This document shows positions 28,182-36,080 of a DNA stretch of 64,000 bases, piece by piece (the first letter of the stretch is position 1; each line of letters begins with the position of its first letter). The notes below the pieces were generated by a model, which saw only the letters and a list, made by a program, of their open reading frames with translations, was not told the DNA's origin and did no database searches. The translations under genes and the position numbers were made by a program. Origin of the DNA: Pedobacter westerhofensis. GTDB taxonomy: Bacteria > Bacteroidota > Bacteroidia > Sphingobacteriales > Sphingobacteriaceae. The stretch spans positions 310,001 to 374,000 of the forward strand of contig NZ_FXTN01000001.1 of the NCBI RefSeq assembly GCF_900182595.1. Direction: 5' to 3'.

Positions 28182-30950
28182 TTATTGTACGGTAAAATGA
28201 TATGTTCCTGATCCGGTTTTTACTACTGCAAAGTCCTTCCCGTTTTTAAGGGGGGCCGGAGAGAGGGCTTTTCCTCCTTCTCTGATCTGCCGGCCTTTGC
28301 TTACAGGAATATAAACCGAAGCAGTAGTATTTGCAGGGATCTCCACGGTAAGTGTTAAAGCTGTGGCTTCCTTTTTCCAGCTGGTACCGATACGGCCGTA
28401 GGGCGACAGGTAACTTGTTTCTGCATGGGTCACACCCTCAACCATCTCCGGATGGATTTTGATCTGTTTAAAGGCAAGGGAGTTTTCCTCCTGCCTGATC
28501 CCGCCCAGCCCGCTGTAAAACCACTCCATTAAATGCCCCAGCATCAGATGGTTGTTGGATGCTGAGGGCAGTGCCTGCCAGGATTCTGTCAGTGCAGTTG
28601 CTCCCTGTGCCAGTTGGTACCCGTAGCCGGGGACATCAGGGTTACTGTTCATTTCGTAAATCACATCAGAACGACCTTCCTGTTCCAGCACCCGCAGCAG
28701 ATAGCGGTACCCTATATCGCCTGAGGTCAGGCTGTTTTTATGTTTTCTGATGTCAGCGACGATGTTATCCAGAACTGCTGCTTTACGCGCGGGCGGAACC
28801 AGTTTCATATAGATTGCCATCGCATTGGCTGTCTGGCTGCCTGTGGCGTAATTGTTTGTTGTGCTATCGAAAAATTTACGGTTAAAAGCATGCTTCACTT
28901 CAGCAGCAAGCTTTTTATAAACTTCTGCATCGGCTTTTTTGCCAAGCGTCAGGGCTGTTTGCTGCAGGATATCCAGGTCATAATAATAGATTGCCGTTGC
29001 GGTTACGCCCATTGTGGTTAGCTGTGAAACCCCGGGTGGCTGCGGCCCAAGGTCATACCAGTCGCCCAAACCCTGGCTCAGGATATTGTCTTTAGCCTTG
29101 GTTTTGAGGTATGCGGCATATTTCTTCATCATGGGATAGGCGGTGACCAAACCCTGTCGATCACCGTACCACTGATACATATACCAGGGCAGGATAATAC
29201 TGCTGCTGCCCCATTCCGGCGAATCGCGGAACATATCTCCTCCCCAGGTAAAGACGGTATATTCGGGAGAGATTTCTGGTACCAGCCCTGTACCTGTTTG
29301 TGATAAGCGCATGTCTTCTATGGATTTGTTCAACAAGTTTTCTACCTGCCAGGTATAGCGGAGGGAGCTTCCCATTAGATGCAACTGCTCCAGCCAGCCC
29401 AGTTTCTCCCTGTGCGGGCAGTCGGTAAACACGCTCATCATATTGCTTTTTACGCCCCAGTCGATCAGTTTTGCGGTTTTGTTGAACAGGTTGCTTGAAC
29501 TGTTAAATGTCCCGGCCTGTTCTGCGGCATTCCTTACCTGCAGTCCGGTTACTTCAGTGATTACGGGCAGCTGATCTGTTGCGCTGTTTTCTGTAACCGG
29601 AACTGCGCCATCAATTTGCAGGTACCTGAAACCATAATAACTGAACCGGGGCTGCCAGGTTTCTACACCCTCCCCTTTGAGGATGTAGGTGAAGTAATAA
29701 GGTTTTCCGGAAGCTTTCTGATTCGCTGTATGATCAGGATTGATCAGTTCTGCAGGCGTGATCCTTATGGTATCTCCTTTTTTTCCTTTAACAGAGATCC
29801 TCACTATTCCTGAAGCATTTTGCCCGAGATCATATGACCATCCTGCAGAGCTGATTTGAGTAATCTGCTGGGGTTTAAAGTTTTCAAATATTTTCACGGA
29901 GGCCGCTTTCTGGGAGTTTAACAATGGCGGGCCGGTCGTGATCACTGCGTTCTGCCATTGGGTATCATCAAATGCTGGCTGGTCCCAGTCTTTTTGTTCT
30001 TTAGCGGCGTCATAATCTTCACCACCATAAATACTTGAAAAGATAATGGGGCCTGCAGCGGATTTCCAGCTGCGGTCACTGACGATGTTTTCTGAGCTGC
30101 CATCGGTGTAATTGATCAGCAAGCGGCAGATCATTTTTGGGAATCCATATTGTACAAGTAGTTTCCTGTATCTTTTTTTCTGTTTAGGGATATAGTAAAA
30201 CCCATTTCCCAGCATTACGCCAATCGCATTTTTGCCGTTTTTTAAGGATTCCGTAACATCGAAGGGCACATATAAAGCCTGCTTTTCATAGTTTGTCCAG
30301 CCCGGATCAAGAAAATGATCACCAATCTTTTTCCCGTTGATGCTTAAGTCAAAATGGCCGAGCCCGGAGATGAATATGGTTGCATTTTTTATTTTTTTGC
30401 TGATGCTGATTTCTTTCCTGATCAGGGGGAGCACATCATTGATCGTGCCTCCCGTTTTATCGCGCTTGCCTATAGCTGAAGGAAGTATCCTTGTAGAATC
30501 AGGCATCACTTCATGTGCAATCCAAATGGCATTTTTCCAGTCCGCTTTTGTGAGCAAGCCCATCTGCCATTGTTGTGTGTCACTCCATGCAGATGATTTT
30601 CCATGGTTGTCCCAAAGCATGATTTTCCAGTAATATGTTTTTGCAGCGGTTAAAGGTTTACCTTTGTAGCTAACTTGTATAGAGGCTGATGAGTTTACTT
30701 TTTTTGAATCCCAGATATTGCCGGTATTGCTTTTTAACAGCTTCGGATCATCTGAGACCAGGATGCGATAAGCCTTTTGCAGCGTATTCCGTTGTTTAGA
30801 TTCTATCTCCCAGCTTAGCCGGGGAGAACTGGCATCTATGCCCATCGGATTTACCTGCTGTTCGCATCTGGGATTGACTGGCCGTGGTGATTGTGCATCA
30901 GCACGGACAATAGTTGCAAAGAACAAAAGAAACAGGGCAAACAACCTCAT
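28182..30950 (-). CDS. GH78 alpha-L-rhamnosidase (first of two)
   Basis: This 922-residue protein has signal MRLFALFLLFFATIVRADA. Domains in order are a fibronectin-like N-domain (RCEQQVNPMGIDASSPRLSW), the Bac_rhamnosid_N jelly roll with the substrate-contact motif YGGEDYDA (about 308), the (alpha/alpha)6 barrel, and a C-terminal beta-sandwich with HAETSYLSPYGRIG. The catalytic loop reads TDCPHREKLGWLEQ (Asp510, Glu515) and the putative base loop GATALTESWQ (about 782). This loop differs from the DCPQRNERQPW form of the other GH78 in the window, so the two probably differ in linkage or aglycone. It is the first gene of a four-gene block. Confidence 0.93.
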   Translation of the reverse strand: MRLFALFLLFFATIVRADAQSPRPVNPRCEQQVNPMGIDASSPRLSWEIESKQRNTLQKAYRILVSDDPKLLKSNTGNIWDSKKVNSSASIQVSYKGKPLTAAKTYYWKIMLWDNHGKSSAWSDTQQWQMGLLTKADWKNAIWIAHEVMPDSTRILPSAIGKRDKTGGTINDVLPLIRKEISISKKIKNATIFISGLGHFDLSINGKKIGDHFLDPGWTNYEKQALYVPFDVTESLKNGKNAIGVMLGNGFYYIPKQKKRYRKLLVQYGFPKMICRLLINYTDGSSENIVSDRSWKSAAGPIIFSSIYGGEDYDAAKEQKDWDQPAFDDTQWQNAVITTGPPLLNSQKAASVKIFENFKPQQITQISSAGWSYDLGQNASGIVRISVKGKKGDTIRITPAELINPDHTANQKASGKPYYFTYILKGEGVETWQPRFSYYGFRYLQIDGAVPVTENSATDQLPVITEVTGLQVRNAAEQAGTFNSSSNLFNKTAKLIDWGVKSNMMSVFTDCPHREKLGWLEQLHLMGSSLRYTWQVENLLNKSIEDMRLSQTGTGLVPEISPEYTVFTWGGDMFRDSPEWGSSSIILPWYMYQWYGDRQGLVTAYPMMKKYAAYLKTKAKDNILSQGLGDWYDLGPQPPGVSQLTTMGVTATAIYYYDLDILQQTALTLGKKADAEVYKKLAAEVKHAFNRKFFDSTTNNYATGSQTANAMAIYMKLVPPARKAAVLDNIVADIRKHKNSLTSGDIGYRYLLRVLEQEGRSDVIYEMNSNPDVPGYGYQLAQGATALTESWQALPSASNNHLMLGHLMEWFYSGLGGIRQEENSLAFKQIKIHPEMVEGVTHAETSYLSPYGRIGTSWKKEATALTLTVEIPANTTASVYIPVSKGRQIREGGKALSPAPLKNGKDFAVVKTGSGTYHFTVQ

Positions 30951-30976
30951 CGGCAGCGAAAGATATTTGGTTTATG

Positions 30977-31015
30977 GATGAAACATAGGTACAGGAAATG
31001 GAGGTATGTTTCATC
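30977..31015. promoter_or_regulatory. Inverted repeat operator candidate upstream of GH78
   Basis: GATGAAACATA (30977-30987) and its exact reverse complement TATGTTTCATC (31005-31015) are separated by 17 bp and lie 27-65 bp before the GH78 start at 30950. The arms are two helical turns or more apart, which suits a dimeric regulator or a 5' leader stem. The regulator is not identified. Confidence 0.5.
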
Positions 31016-31195
31016 TAGGATATTATCTAAGTTTTATGATAATTTAGCAAGGCTGAACTTTAATATCAACCCATTTGATTACCATATGTGTGCATATGCT
31101 GTGCGGTATCGGGAGGTAACGAATACATACCTCATATAGTTTTTGTCTGTATTTAGAAAACTATTGACCAGCTGTTAACGCCTTACTGGAAGGTG

Positions 31196-31232
31196 GTTGA
31201 CGGGCTCAAACCCACAATTTGAGCCTGTCAAC
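31196..31232. repeat. Long inverted repeat (15-bp stem, 7-nt loop)
   Basis: GTTGACGGGCTCAAA (31196-31210) pairs with TTTGAGCCTGTCAAC (31218-31232) with a single G-T mismatch, which would be a G-U wobble in RNA. The loop is CCCACAA. No T-tract follows on either strand, so it is not a typical terminator. Its right arm is the first unit of the adjacent tandem repeats. Confidence 0.75.
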
Positions 31233-31265
31233 AGCCTGTCAATACCCTGTTAACAGCCTGTTAAT
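31222..31265. repeat. Four tandem 11-bp repeats
   Basis: AGCCTGTCAAC, AGCCTGTCAAT, ACCCTGTTAAC and AGCCTGTTAAT follow one another without spacers. The 11-bp period is close to one turn of DNA. The third and fourth junction forms the palindrome CTGTTAACAG. There are no spacers, so this is not a CRISPR array. Confidence 0.8.
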
Positions 31266-31421
31266 ACTGGATAAGAATACTACCAGAACTAAAGGAAGGA
31301 TTAATTTGTACCCTACCTGTCATAGGTAGTGCTAGATTGATATAAGTATACAAAGATCTGAAATAACTCCAGAAATTTAAGTCATATCAATTTGTTAAAA
31401 TATAAGGTACTGAGCTTTAAA

Positions 31422-31446
31422 GGCTGTGCCATTCTCTAGCACAGCC
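31422..31446 (-). terminator. Intrinsic terminator of the redox cluster
   Basis: On the minus strand GGCTGTGC and GCACAGCC form an 8-bp stem with a 9-nt loop, followed by TTTAAAG. It starts 15 nt after the stop of the reductase-like gene (31461). This separates the redox cluster from the GH78 block. Confidence 0.7.
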
Positions 31447-31460
31447 CTATTGCCCAGATT

Positions 31461-32051
31461 TTAAAGTTTCAGCAGATTTGTTCCTGAAAATACACCTTTA
31501 GCTTCGATAAGCCTGCTGCCCGCAGCCAGTGTACCAAGATCTACCGGGGCAAAACCAAGCCTTCCAATCAGTTCAACGATTTCTGCTTTGGCACCTTCGT
31601 CATCACCAGCAACAAACACTATGCGTCTTCCCTGTCCAATTAAGGGATCTGCAACGAGTATTGTAGCGTAAAGCGTATTAAATGCTTTGATGAGGCGCGC
31701 ACCTGCCAGCTGTTCCAGGACGATGCCCGAAGCAGTTTTTTCTCCCAGATCAGCGATCTTGCCTCCTGGCAGGAATTCATTGGTAATATCGATTACGATT
31801 TTACCTTTCCATTCAGTTAACCCGCTAAGGTTTTTAACCTCCCACCAGGGCAGGGCAAGTATTACAATTTCAGCCGCAGCTGCCTGTTCAGTTGTTGCCG
31901 CTTTTGCACCCTTACCTAATTTTGAAATAACAGGCTCAAGGCTCTCTATGCCCCTGCTGTTACTGATCAGAACAGGTATGTTATTTTTTAGCAGATGCCC
32001 CGCAACTGCCTGTGCGATATGGCCTGCACCAATAATTCCGATTGTCTTCAT
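31461..32051 (-). CDS. NADPH-dependent F420 reductase-like NAD(P)-binding protein
   Basis: This 196-residue protein has an N-terminal Rossmann motif GIIGAGHIAQAVAGHL (about 5-20) followed by the NADP-preferring ISNSRG (about 30-35). The middle IVILALPWWEVK and IVIDITNEFLPGG and the late RLIKAFNTLYA and VAGDDEGAK match the F420-dependent NADP reductase family (pyrroline-5-carboxylate reductase-like fold). Pedobacter-like bacteria are not known to make F420, so the true substrate is probably another small molecule. It lies 27 nt after the SDR gene and is likely cotranscribed with SRPBCC and SDR. No signal peptide. Confidence 0.85.
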   Translation of the reverse strand: MKTIGIIGAGHIAQAVAGHLLKNNIPVLISNSRGIESLEPVISKLGKGAKAATTEQAAAAEIVILALPWWEVKNLSGLTEWKGKIVIDITNEFLPGGKIADLGEKTASGIVLEQLAGARLIKAFNTLYATILVADPLIGQGRRIVFVAGDDEGAKAEIVELIGRLGFAPVDLGTLAAGSRLIEAKGVFSGTNLLKL

Positions 32052-32078
32052 GTTGTCCTTAATTTTTTTGTAATTTGT

Positions 32079-32873
32079 TTAAAAAGCGGATTTAATTACT
32101 CCGCCGTCGGCGCGCAGCGCAGCTCCGTTGGTGGCAGCTGAAAGCGGACTGGCTACATAAGTGACCAGACTGGCGATTTCTTCAGGCCTGATGAAGCGCT
32201 TGAGCAATGAAGTGCCGCGCATGCTGCTGAAAAATACGTCCTGCATTTCCGCATCGCTGATGCCTTGTTGTTCAGCCGTTGCTTTCATAAAATTGGTAAT
32301 CGCCTCCGTGGAAGTCGGCCCCGGCAAAACCGTATTCACGGTAACTGCAGAACCTACGGTCATTTCGGCCAGGCCGCGGGATAGTCCGATCTGAGCAGTT
32401 TTGGAGACCCCGTACTGGATCATTTCAGCAGGTATCTGCACACCCGATTCACTGGAAATAAAGATGATGCGGCCCCAGTTTGCTTTCAGCATCTGGTCAA
32501 TATAAGCACGCGAAAGACGCACCCCGCTCATCACATTCACCTGATATATATCCAGCCATTCCTGATCCTGAATATCTCTGAATGCTTTTGGCTGGGCAAT
32601 CCCTGCGTTATTGACCAGGATATCGACCACCGGATATTGTTGAATGAGGGCGTTTACCTGATCAGGTTGTTCCAGGTTTGCTACCGCTCCATAAATGTTT
32701 TGGTTTCCAGTTTCCGATTTGATTTTTGCTACTGCTGCGTTCACACGTTCAGGAGTACGCCCGTTAACGATAACTATTGCCCCTTCCGCTGCCAGCGACC
32801 TGGCGATGGCGAAGCCGATCCCGCTGGTGGAACCAGTAACCAGGGCGGTTTTTTCTTTTAATTGCAGATCCAT
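32079..32873 (-). CDS. SDR-family oxidoreductase (3-oxoacyl-ACP reductase-like)
   Basis: The start is chosen at 32873 (264 residues, MDLQLKEKTALVTGSTSG). The open frame extends 44 codons upstream into the SRPBCC gene, but that part is the out-of-frame end of the neighbour. Motifs are TGSTSGIGFA (about 14-23), NNAGIA (about 91-96), catalytic Ser in FISSESGVQ, Tyr and Lys in YGVSKTA, and PGPTSTEAI. Members act on diverse alcohols and ketones with NADPH. The gene sits 20 nt after the SRPBCC stop (32894) and 27 nt before the F420-reductase-like gene. Nothing ties it to pectin. Confidence 0.9.
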   Translation of the reverse strand: MDLQLKEKTALVTGSTSGIGFAIARSLAAEGAIVIVNGRTPERVNAAVAKIKSETGNQNIYGAVANLEQPDQVNALIQQYPVVDILVNNAGIAQPKAFRDIQDQEWLDIYQVNVMSGVRLSRAYIDQMLKANWGRIIFISSESGVQIPAEMIQYGVSKTAQIGLSRGLAEMTVGSAVTVNTVLPGPTSTEAITNFMKATAEQQGISDAEMQDVFFSSMRGTSLLKRFIRPEEIASLVTYVASPLSAATNGAALRADGGVIKSAF

Positions 32874-32893
32874 GATCTTGTTGTTAATACTGT

Positions 32894-33394
32894 TTATAAT
32901 TTGTTTGCAATGGCTTCGGCGGCAACTTTCAGGCGTTCTACCCAATCCTGATGGTAAGAATAAAGGCCTCCGGGATGCTTGTGGCCAAGGATATCCAGGA
33001 ACCATTCCCCCTGTTGTGTTTCTTCTGTGAGAACATGCACGCCTTCCGCGGTTGGTGTAATCACCCAGCCATGATAAGCAGTTGAACCGGTTTGGTCGCC
33101 GTCAACGGTAGTTTTCCAGGCCAGCCTGTGATAGGGTTCAAACTCCGTAACCCTAAGGCTCATCGGGAATCCAACAGTCACACGGCTCCATTTAGTGCCC
33201 ATGGCCAATTCAGAGCCACCACTCAAAATTTTCACCTGGTCTTCAGACGGAAAATAGCTCTTCCAGTTTTCTGCATCAACCAACAGTTTCCAGACTACTT
33301 CTGCCGGTGCTTTAATATCGATATCATTTAATGCGTAGATTGCTGATATTTTTGGATCCTGATCTGCAGGCCAATTTGTTTTATGATACATCAT
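32894..33394 (-). CDS. SRPBCC-domain protein (START/Bet v1-like)
   Basis: The start is at 33394, 166 residues; a longer version needs a TTG start at 33439 and has no better ribosome site. GGAA lies 7-8 nt upstream of the chosen ATG. The helix-grip domain shows IDIKAPAEVVWKLLVDAENWKSY (split as IDIKAPAEVVWKLL and DAENWKSYF), TKWSRVTVGFPM and WVITPTAEGVHVLTEE. Such proteins bind small hydrophobic ligands or act as polyketide-cyclase-like helpers. It heads the three-gene redox cluster and is preceded by a GTGA-N6-TCAC site 75 nt upstream (33469-33482). Confidence 0.85.
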   Translation of the reverse strand: MMYHKTNWPADQDPKISAIYALNDIDIKAPAEVVWKLLVDAENWKSYFPSEDQVKILSGGSELAMGTKWSRVTVGFPMSLRVTEFEPYHRLAWKTTVDGDQTGSTAYHGWVITPTAEGVHVLTEETQQGEWFLDILGHKHPGGLYSYHQDWVERLKVAAEAIANKL

Positions 33395-33445
33395 ATGTTG
33401 TTCCGTAATTTTTATCAAAGTTCCGGCAAGCCCCTCCAAACAACG

Positions 33446-33482
33446 AGGACATTTGAACGAATTTATACGTGATAAATATCAC
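33446..33482 (-). promoter_or_regulatory. Crp/Fnr-like promoter site A (37-bp direct repeat copy 1)
   Basis: This 37-bp segment matches 33659-33695 at 30 of 37 positions, beginning with the identical AGGACATTTGAA. It contains GTGATAAATATCAC, a GTGA-N6-TCAC site of the Crp/Fnr class. It lies 52-88 bp upstream of the SRPBCC start and probably drives that gene. Confidence 0.6.
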
Positions 33483-33550
33483 AGTCACCAGATGTTCAGC
33501 ATGGCGACGATAGGATGTATTGGTACAGAAGTATTTCTTTCAGCGTTTGA

Positions 33551-33655
33551 CTACACGCGATCAGAAGTGCCGGGATTGTGCGCTTTTGTAAACTGATTTC
33601 TGATCCTGCTTAACGTTTCGCGGGAAACGCCCAAAAATGAAGCGATCATATGAGG
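33551..33655 (-). pseudogene. Remnant of a Crp/Fnr-family regulator (C-terminal helix-turn-helix only)
   Basis: On the minus strand 34 codons plus TAG encode a peptide with IASFLGVSRETLSRIR, the DNA-recognition helix of Crp/Fnr regulators, and a short tail ending TSDRV. An in-frame TGA (33656-33658) lies immediately upstream, and no cyclic-nucleotide-binding domain exists in the region. About 190 N-terminal codons are missing. It lies between two copies of a 37-bp repeat carrying Crp/Fnr-type sites, suggesting deletion of the regulator's front. It is too short to be functional. Confidence 0.75.
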
Positions 33656-33658
33656 TCA

Positions 33659-33695
33659 AGGACATTTGAAAGAATATACCCGTGACATTTATCAC
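33659..33695 (-). promoter_or_regulatory. Crp/Fnr-like promoter site B (37-bp direct repeat copy 2)
   Basis: This is the second copy of the repeat, with GTGACATTTATCAC at 33682-33695 at the same distance from AGGACATTTGAA as in copy A. It sits immediately upstream of the Crp/Fnr remnant, so it may be the regulator's former promoter or that of a lost gene. Confidence 0.6.
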
Positions 33696-33729
33696 GAAGG
33701 ACTCAGAACAGGTAAATTAGCTTAGCGCT

Positions 33730-34662
33730 TTATGACACCTGGAATACCGACTTCAAATACCGCGTATTTGCGCCAAAATTCTCCTGTACGCTCTTTGGAT
33801 TTTTTGCATCCCTGGACCGCTCAATCACCAGCCAGCCCTTCCAGCGCATCTCGTCAAGCGCTGATTTAACCTTATGCAGATCCAGCCTTGTATTATCCTG
33901 CAGCCATACGCCATCTTCATCCGTACAGTGGATCTGGCAGATATTCCGCCTGCCCAATATGCGCAGTTCAGCAATCAAATCCCTCCCCTGTTTTAGCGGA
34001 TTGGAAAAGTTAAAATAGATCTGAACCGATCTCGAACCAACCTCATTCAGCAGCTTCAATTCTTCCGCAGCAGGCAAAGCGGTTTCAATACCGATCACCA
34101 CTCCGGCTTTCCTTGCCATATCGCCCACAACCTTCAACCGCTCAACAATGGCCGGCCGCAGCTCCGGGTTTTTCACGAGGTCTCCGTTTACTCCTAAAGG
34201 CAGAAATGCAACTTTAACATTCATCGCTTTCATTGTAGCAATACAATCTCCTACCATCTGCTGATATGTAGGGCGGGTAGCAAAAGACTGCGCATAAAAA
34301 CCCGTCATGGCCAGCGAGCAGAGCTCAATGTTCAGCTCCCTCGCTTTGTCCAGAAAGCCTGTCCTGACCGCAGGATCTGCCAGTTTATTATCAAACGTGT
34401 CCCGGTTGCCCAGTCCGCCCATATCCAGTTCAAGCCCATCAGCCCCTATTTCTTGAGTAAGGGCTATTGCAGACAGTTTTTGTCTTTTCAGGATCATCAG
34501 GTCTACCACTGCAATTTTATAGCGCTGCTGATGACCATGCAGCAATTCATTGCCGTATGGCAGCACATCCCCTTTTGCAGGTGCAAACAGGTCAGAAATC
34601 AACAAAGAGCCTGTCAGCAAAGCTGAATTTCTGATAAACCTGCGTCTGTTTAAAACATCCAT
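33730..34662 (-). CDS. Tat-exported sugar phosphate isomerase/epimerase-like TIM-barrel protein
   Basis: This 310-residue protein starts MDVLNRRRFIRNSALLTG, a twin-arginine signal (RRRFIRN), so it is exported folded, probably with a metal. The rest is an AP-endonuclease-2/xylose-isomerase-like TIM barrel: QEIGADGLELDMGGLG, VVIGIETALPAAEEL with a likely metal Glu, QIYFNFSNP, ICQIHCTDED and GWLVIERSRDAKNP. Family members isomerise, epimerise or dehydrate sugars, and close relatives are frequent in Bacteroidota sugar loci. It is the last gene of the SusC block, 11 nt after the esterase. A periplasmic sugar isomerase would act on a released monosaccharide before import; the substrate is unknown. 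Confidence 0.82.
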   Translation of the reverse strand: MDVLNRRRFIRNSALLTGSLLISDLFAPAKGDVLPYGNELLHGHQQRYKIAVVDLMILKRQKLSAIALTQEIGADGLELDMGGLGNRDTFDNKLADPAVRTGFLDKARELNIELCSLAMTGFYAQSFATRPTYQQMVGDCIATMKAMNVKVAFLPLGVNGDLVKNPELRPAIVERLKVVGDMARKAGVVIGIETALPAAEELKLLNEVGSRSVQIYFNFSNPLKQGRDLIAELRILGRRNICQIHCTDEDGVWLQDNTRLDLHKVKSALDEMRWKGWLVIERSRDAKNPKSVQENFGANTRYLKSVFQVS

Positions 34663-34673
34663 AAAGAAATCAT

Positions 34674-36080
34674 TTATTTTACTGTAAATACCTTTTCGAG
34701 CTCATCAAACCCTTTGATCGCATTGGCGGGCAGATGCTCTCCGTGTTCTCCAAAGACATATAATTGGGAAGCTTCTTCTACTTTGACCGGAGATTCATCA
34801 TAGTTTCCTTTTACGTCTTTTACCTTTGCCCCATTCAGCGCAAACTGCTGTACCAGAAAATCGTACAATGCTTTGCGTTTAGAGAACCCAAAATCATGCC
34901 CCTCAGCGGGCAAATGTACATTCTGAACCTTAGCTGCTGCCCCGTAATATCCATAGATTTTTTTCAGGTAAGCAAAATCATGCTCCGGGAACTGTGCCGT
35001 CCAGTCCTTTCCATCAGAAACTACCAGTTGTGGCCTCGGAGCTGCCATTGCTGCCAGTTCTACAGGGTTGGTTCCCCTACCGCATGAATAAACAGGCATA
35101 CCGCTTTCACAGGGGCAGCCACCGTAAAAATACGAAGAAAGCGATACCACTGGCGCCGTCAGCCGGATACGGTCATCCAGCGCAGTCATCAGTACAGTAT
35201 GGCTTCCGCCGCCTGATCCTCCGCTGATACCAACCCGCGCAGGATCAGTTTCGGGCAGGGCTTCCAGATAATCCAGGATCCTGATGGCACCCAGCGCCTG
35301 TACCGTTTGCGCCAGGCTCTTCCGGTGATCCTCCTCTTTAAACTGTAACAGCGATTCTCCCCAGGCAAAAAGATCGTAGCTAAAAGCCATGCCGCCCATT
35401 CTGGCGATCATCGCACAGCGGATCTGGCAGTCGGCACGGTAGCGCTGCTGCTCCCAGTGCCCATCCGGACTTAGGATTACCGGTATTTTCCCTTTGATTT
35501 TTTGCGGGCGATATAAAGATCCATTGATATAAAGACCCGGCATAATTTCCAGTGCAATATTTTCTATGGTATATCCGTCCATCACCCGATGATTGCTGAT
35601 GATCGGTTTGGATTTGGGCTTAGGCGGCAGGGGCGATAACTGCAATGCAGCGAATAACTGCGGCCGCAATAACTTACAACGATCTTCCCAGGAAGCTTTA
35701 TCCGGCACAGCCGATGCAAGCCTGTCCAGCTTTGCCCATCCATCAGCCACATTCCATCGGAAATATTCATATGGTTTAAGCTTGTAGACCGATTCCTTTT
35801 CCTGGTTCACTTTCAGGTCCAGCGGCGTAAGCACACTCGTAAACGTTTCTGCGAGTGTTTCCCTGAACCTCCAGGAGGCATATTTTACATAACGGCCTTT
35901 TACCTGCTCTTCAGTAAATTTGATCTTCACTTTGAAACGGTCTTCGATCTGATGAAGCACACTGGCTAAAGGCTCTGCGTATTCGGTGTCAGAATTCTGC
36001 GCAAAAACAGCCGCAGGATTCAATAGCCAAATTGCAAACAGCATGGGCATCATATGGAGCAATCGTACTACTTTTCTCAT
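34674..36080 (-). CDS. Secreted alpha/beta-hydrolase carbohydrate esterase with STN-like N-domain (possibly CE19-like)
   Basis: This 468-residue protein has signal MRKVVRLLHMMPMLFAIWLL-NPAAVFA. Residues about 35-102 resemble an STN (secretin/TonB short N-terminal) domain: LASVLHQIEDRFKVKIKF, LAETFTSVLTPLDLKV, then VYKLKP. The alpha/beta-hydrolase part has nucleophile elbow GISGGSGGGS (Ser289), a candidate acid in VVSDGKDW and His395 in PAEGHDFGF. Acetyl-xylan-esterase and dienelactone-hydrolase-like enzymes share this, and BT1017, the RG-II pectin methylesterase of CE19, is a possible relative. It overlaps the sialidase-fold gene by ATGA. The STN-like domain on an esterase is unusual. Confidence 0.72.
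   Translation of the reverse strand: MRKVVRLLHMMPMLFAIWLLNPAAVFAQNSDTEYAEPLASVLHQIEDRFKVKIKFTEEQVKGRYVKYASWRFRETLAETFTSVLTPLDLKVNQEKESVYKLKPYEYFRWNVADGWAKLDRLASAVPDKASWEDRCKLLRPQLFAALQLSPLPPKPKSKPIISNHRVMDGYTIENIALEIMPGLYINGSLYRPQKIKGKIPVILSPDGHWEQQRYRADCQIRCAMIARMGGMAFSYDLFAWGESLLQFKEEDHRKSLAQTVQALGAIRILDYLEALPETDPARVGISGGSGGGSHTVLMTALDDRIRLTAPVVSLSSYFYGGCPCESGMPVYSCGRGTNPVELAAMAAPRPQLVVSDGKDWTAQFPEHDFAYLKKIYGYYGAAAKVQNVHLPAEGHDFGFSKRKALYDFLVQQFALNGAKVKDVKGNYDESPVKVEEASQLYVFGEHGEHLPANAIKGFDELEKVFTVK

Larger units (their letters stand above)
30951..31460. promoter_or_regulatory. 510-bp repeat-rich intergenic region upstream of the GH78-GH106 block
   Basis: No credible gene is present; the 82-codon plus-strand frame at 30891-31139 has no family features. 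The region holds, from GH78 outward: an 11-bp inverted repeat (30977-31015), a GAGGTA/TACCTC pair (31113-31133), a 15-bp near-perfect hairpin (31196-31232), four tandem 11-mers (31222-31265), a CTACCT/AGGTAG pair (31313-31329) and the terminator of the upstream cluster (31422-31446). It must contain the promoter of the GH78 block. Confidence 0.6.

Noticed and set aside
30891..31139. 82-codon plus-strand frame in the GH78 upstream region
   Set aside because: It overlaps the GH78 signal peptide and the operator repeats, and the peptide resembles no family.
31222..31265. Possible CRISPR-like array
   Set aside because: The 11-bp units abut with no spacers and are too short; no cas genes are present.
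32874..33005. N-terminal 44-residue extension of the SDR
   Set aside because: It is the wrong frame through the end of the SRPBCC gene; the SDR Rossmann motif begins normally from 32873.
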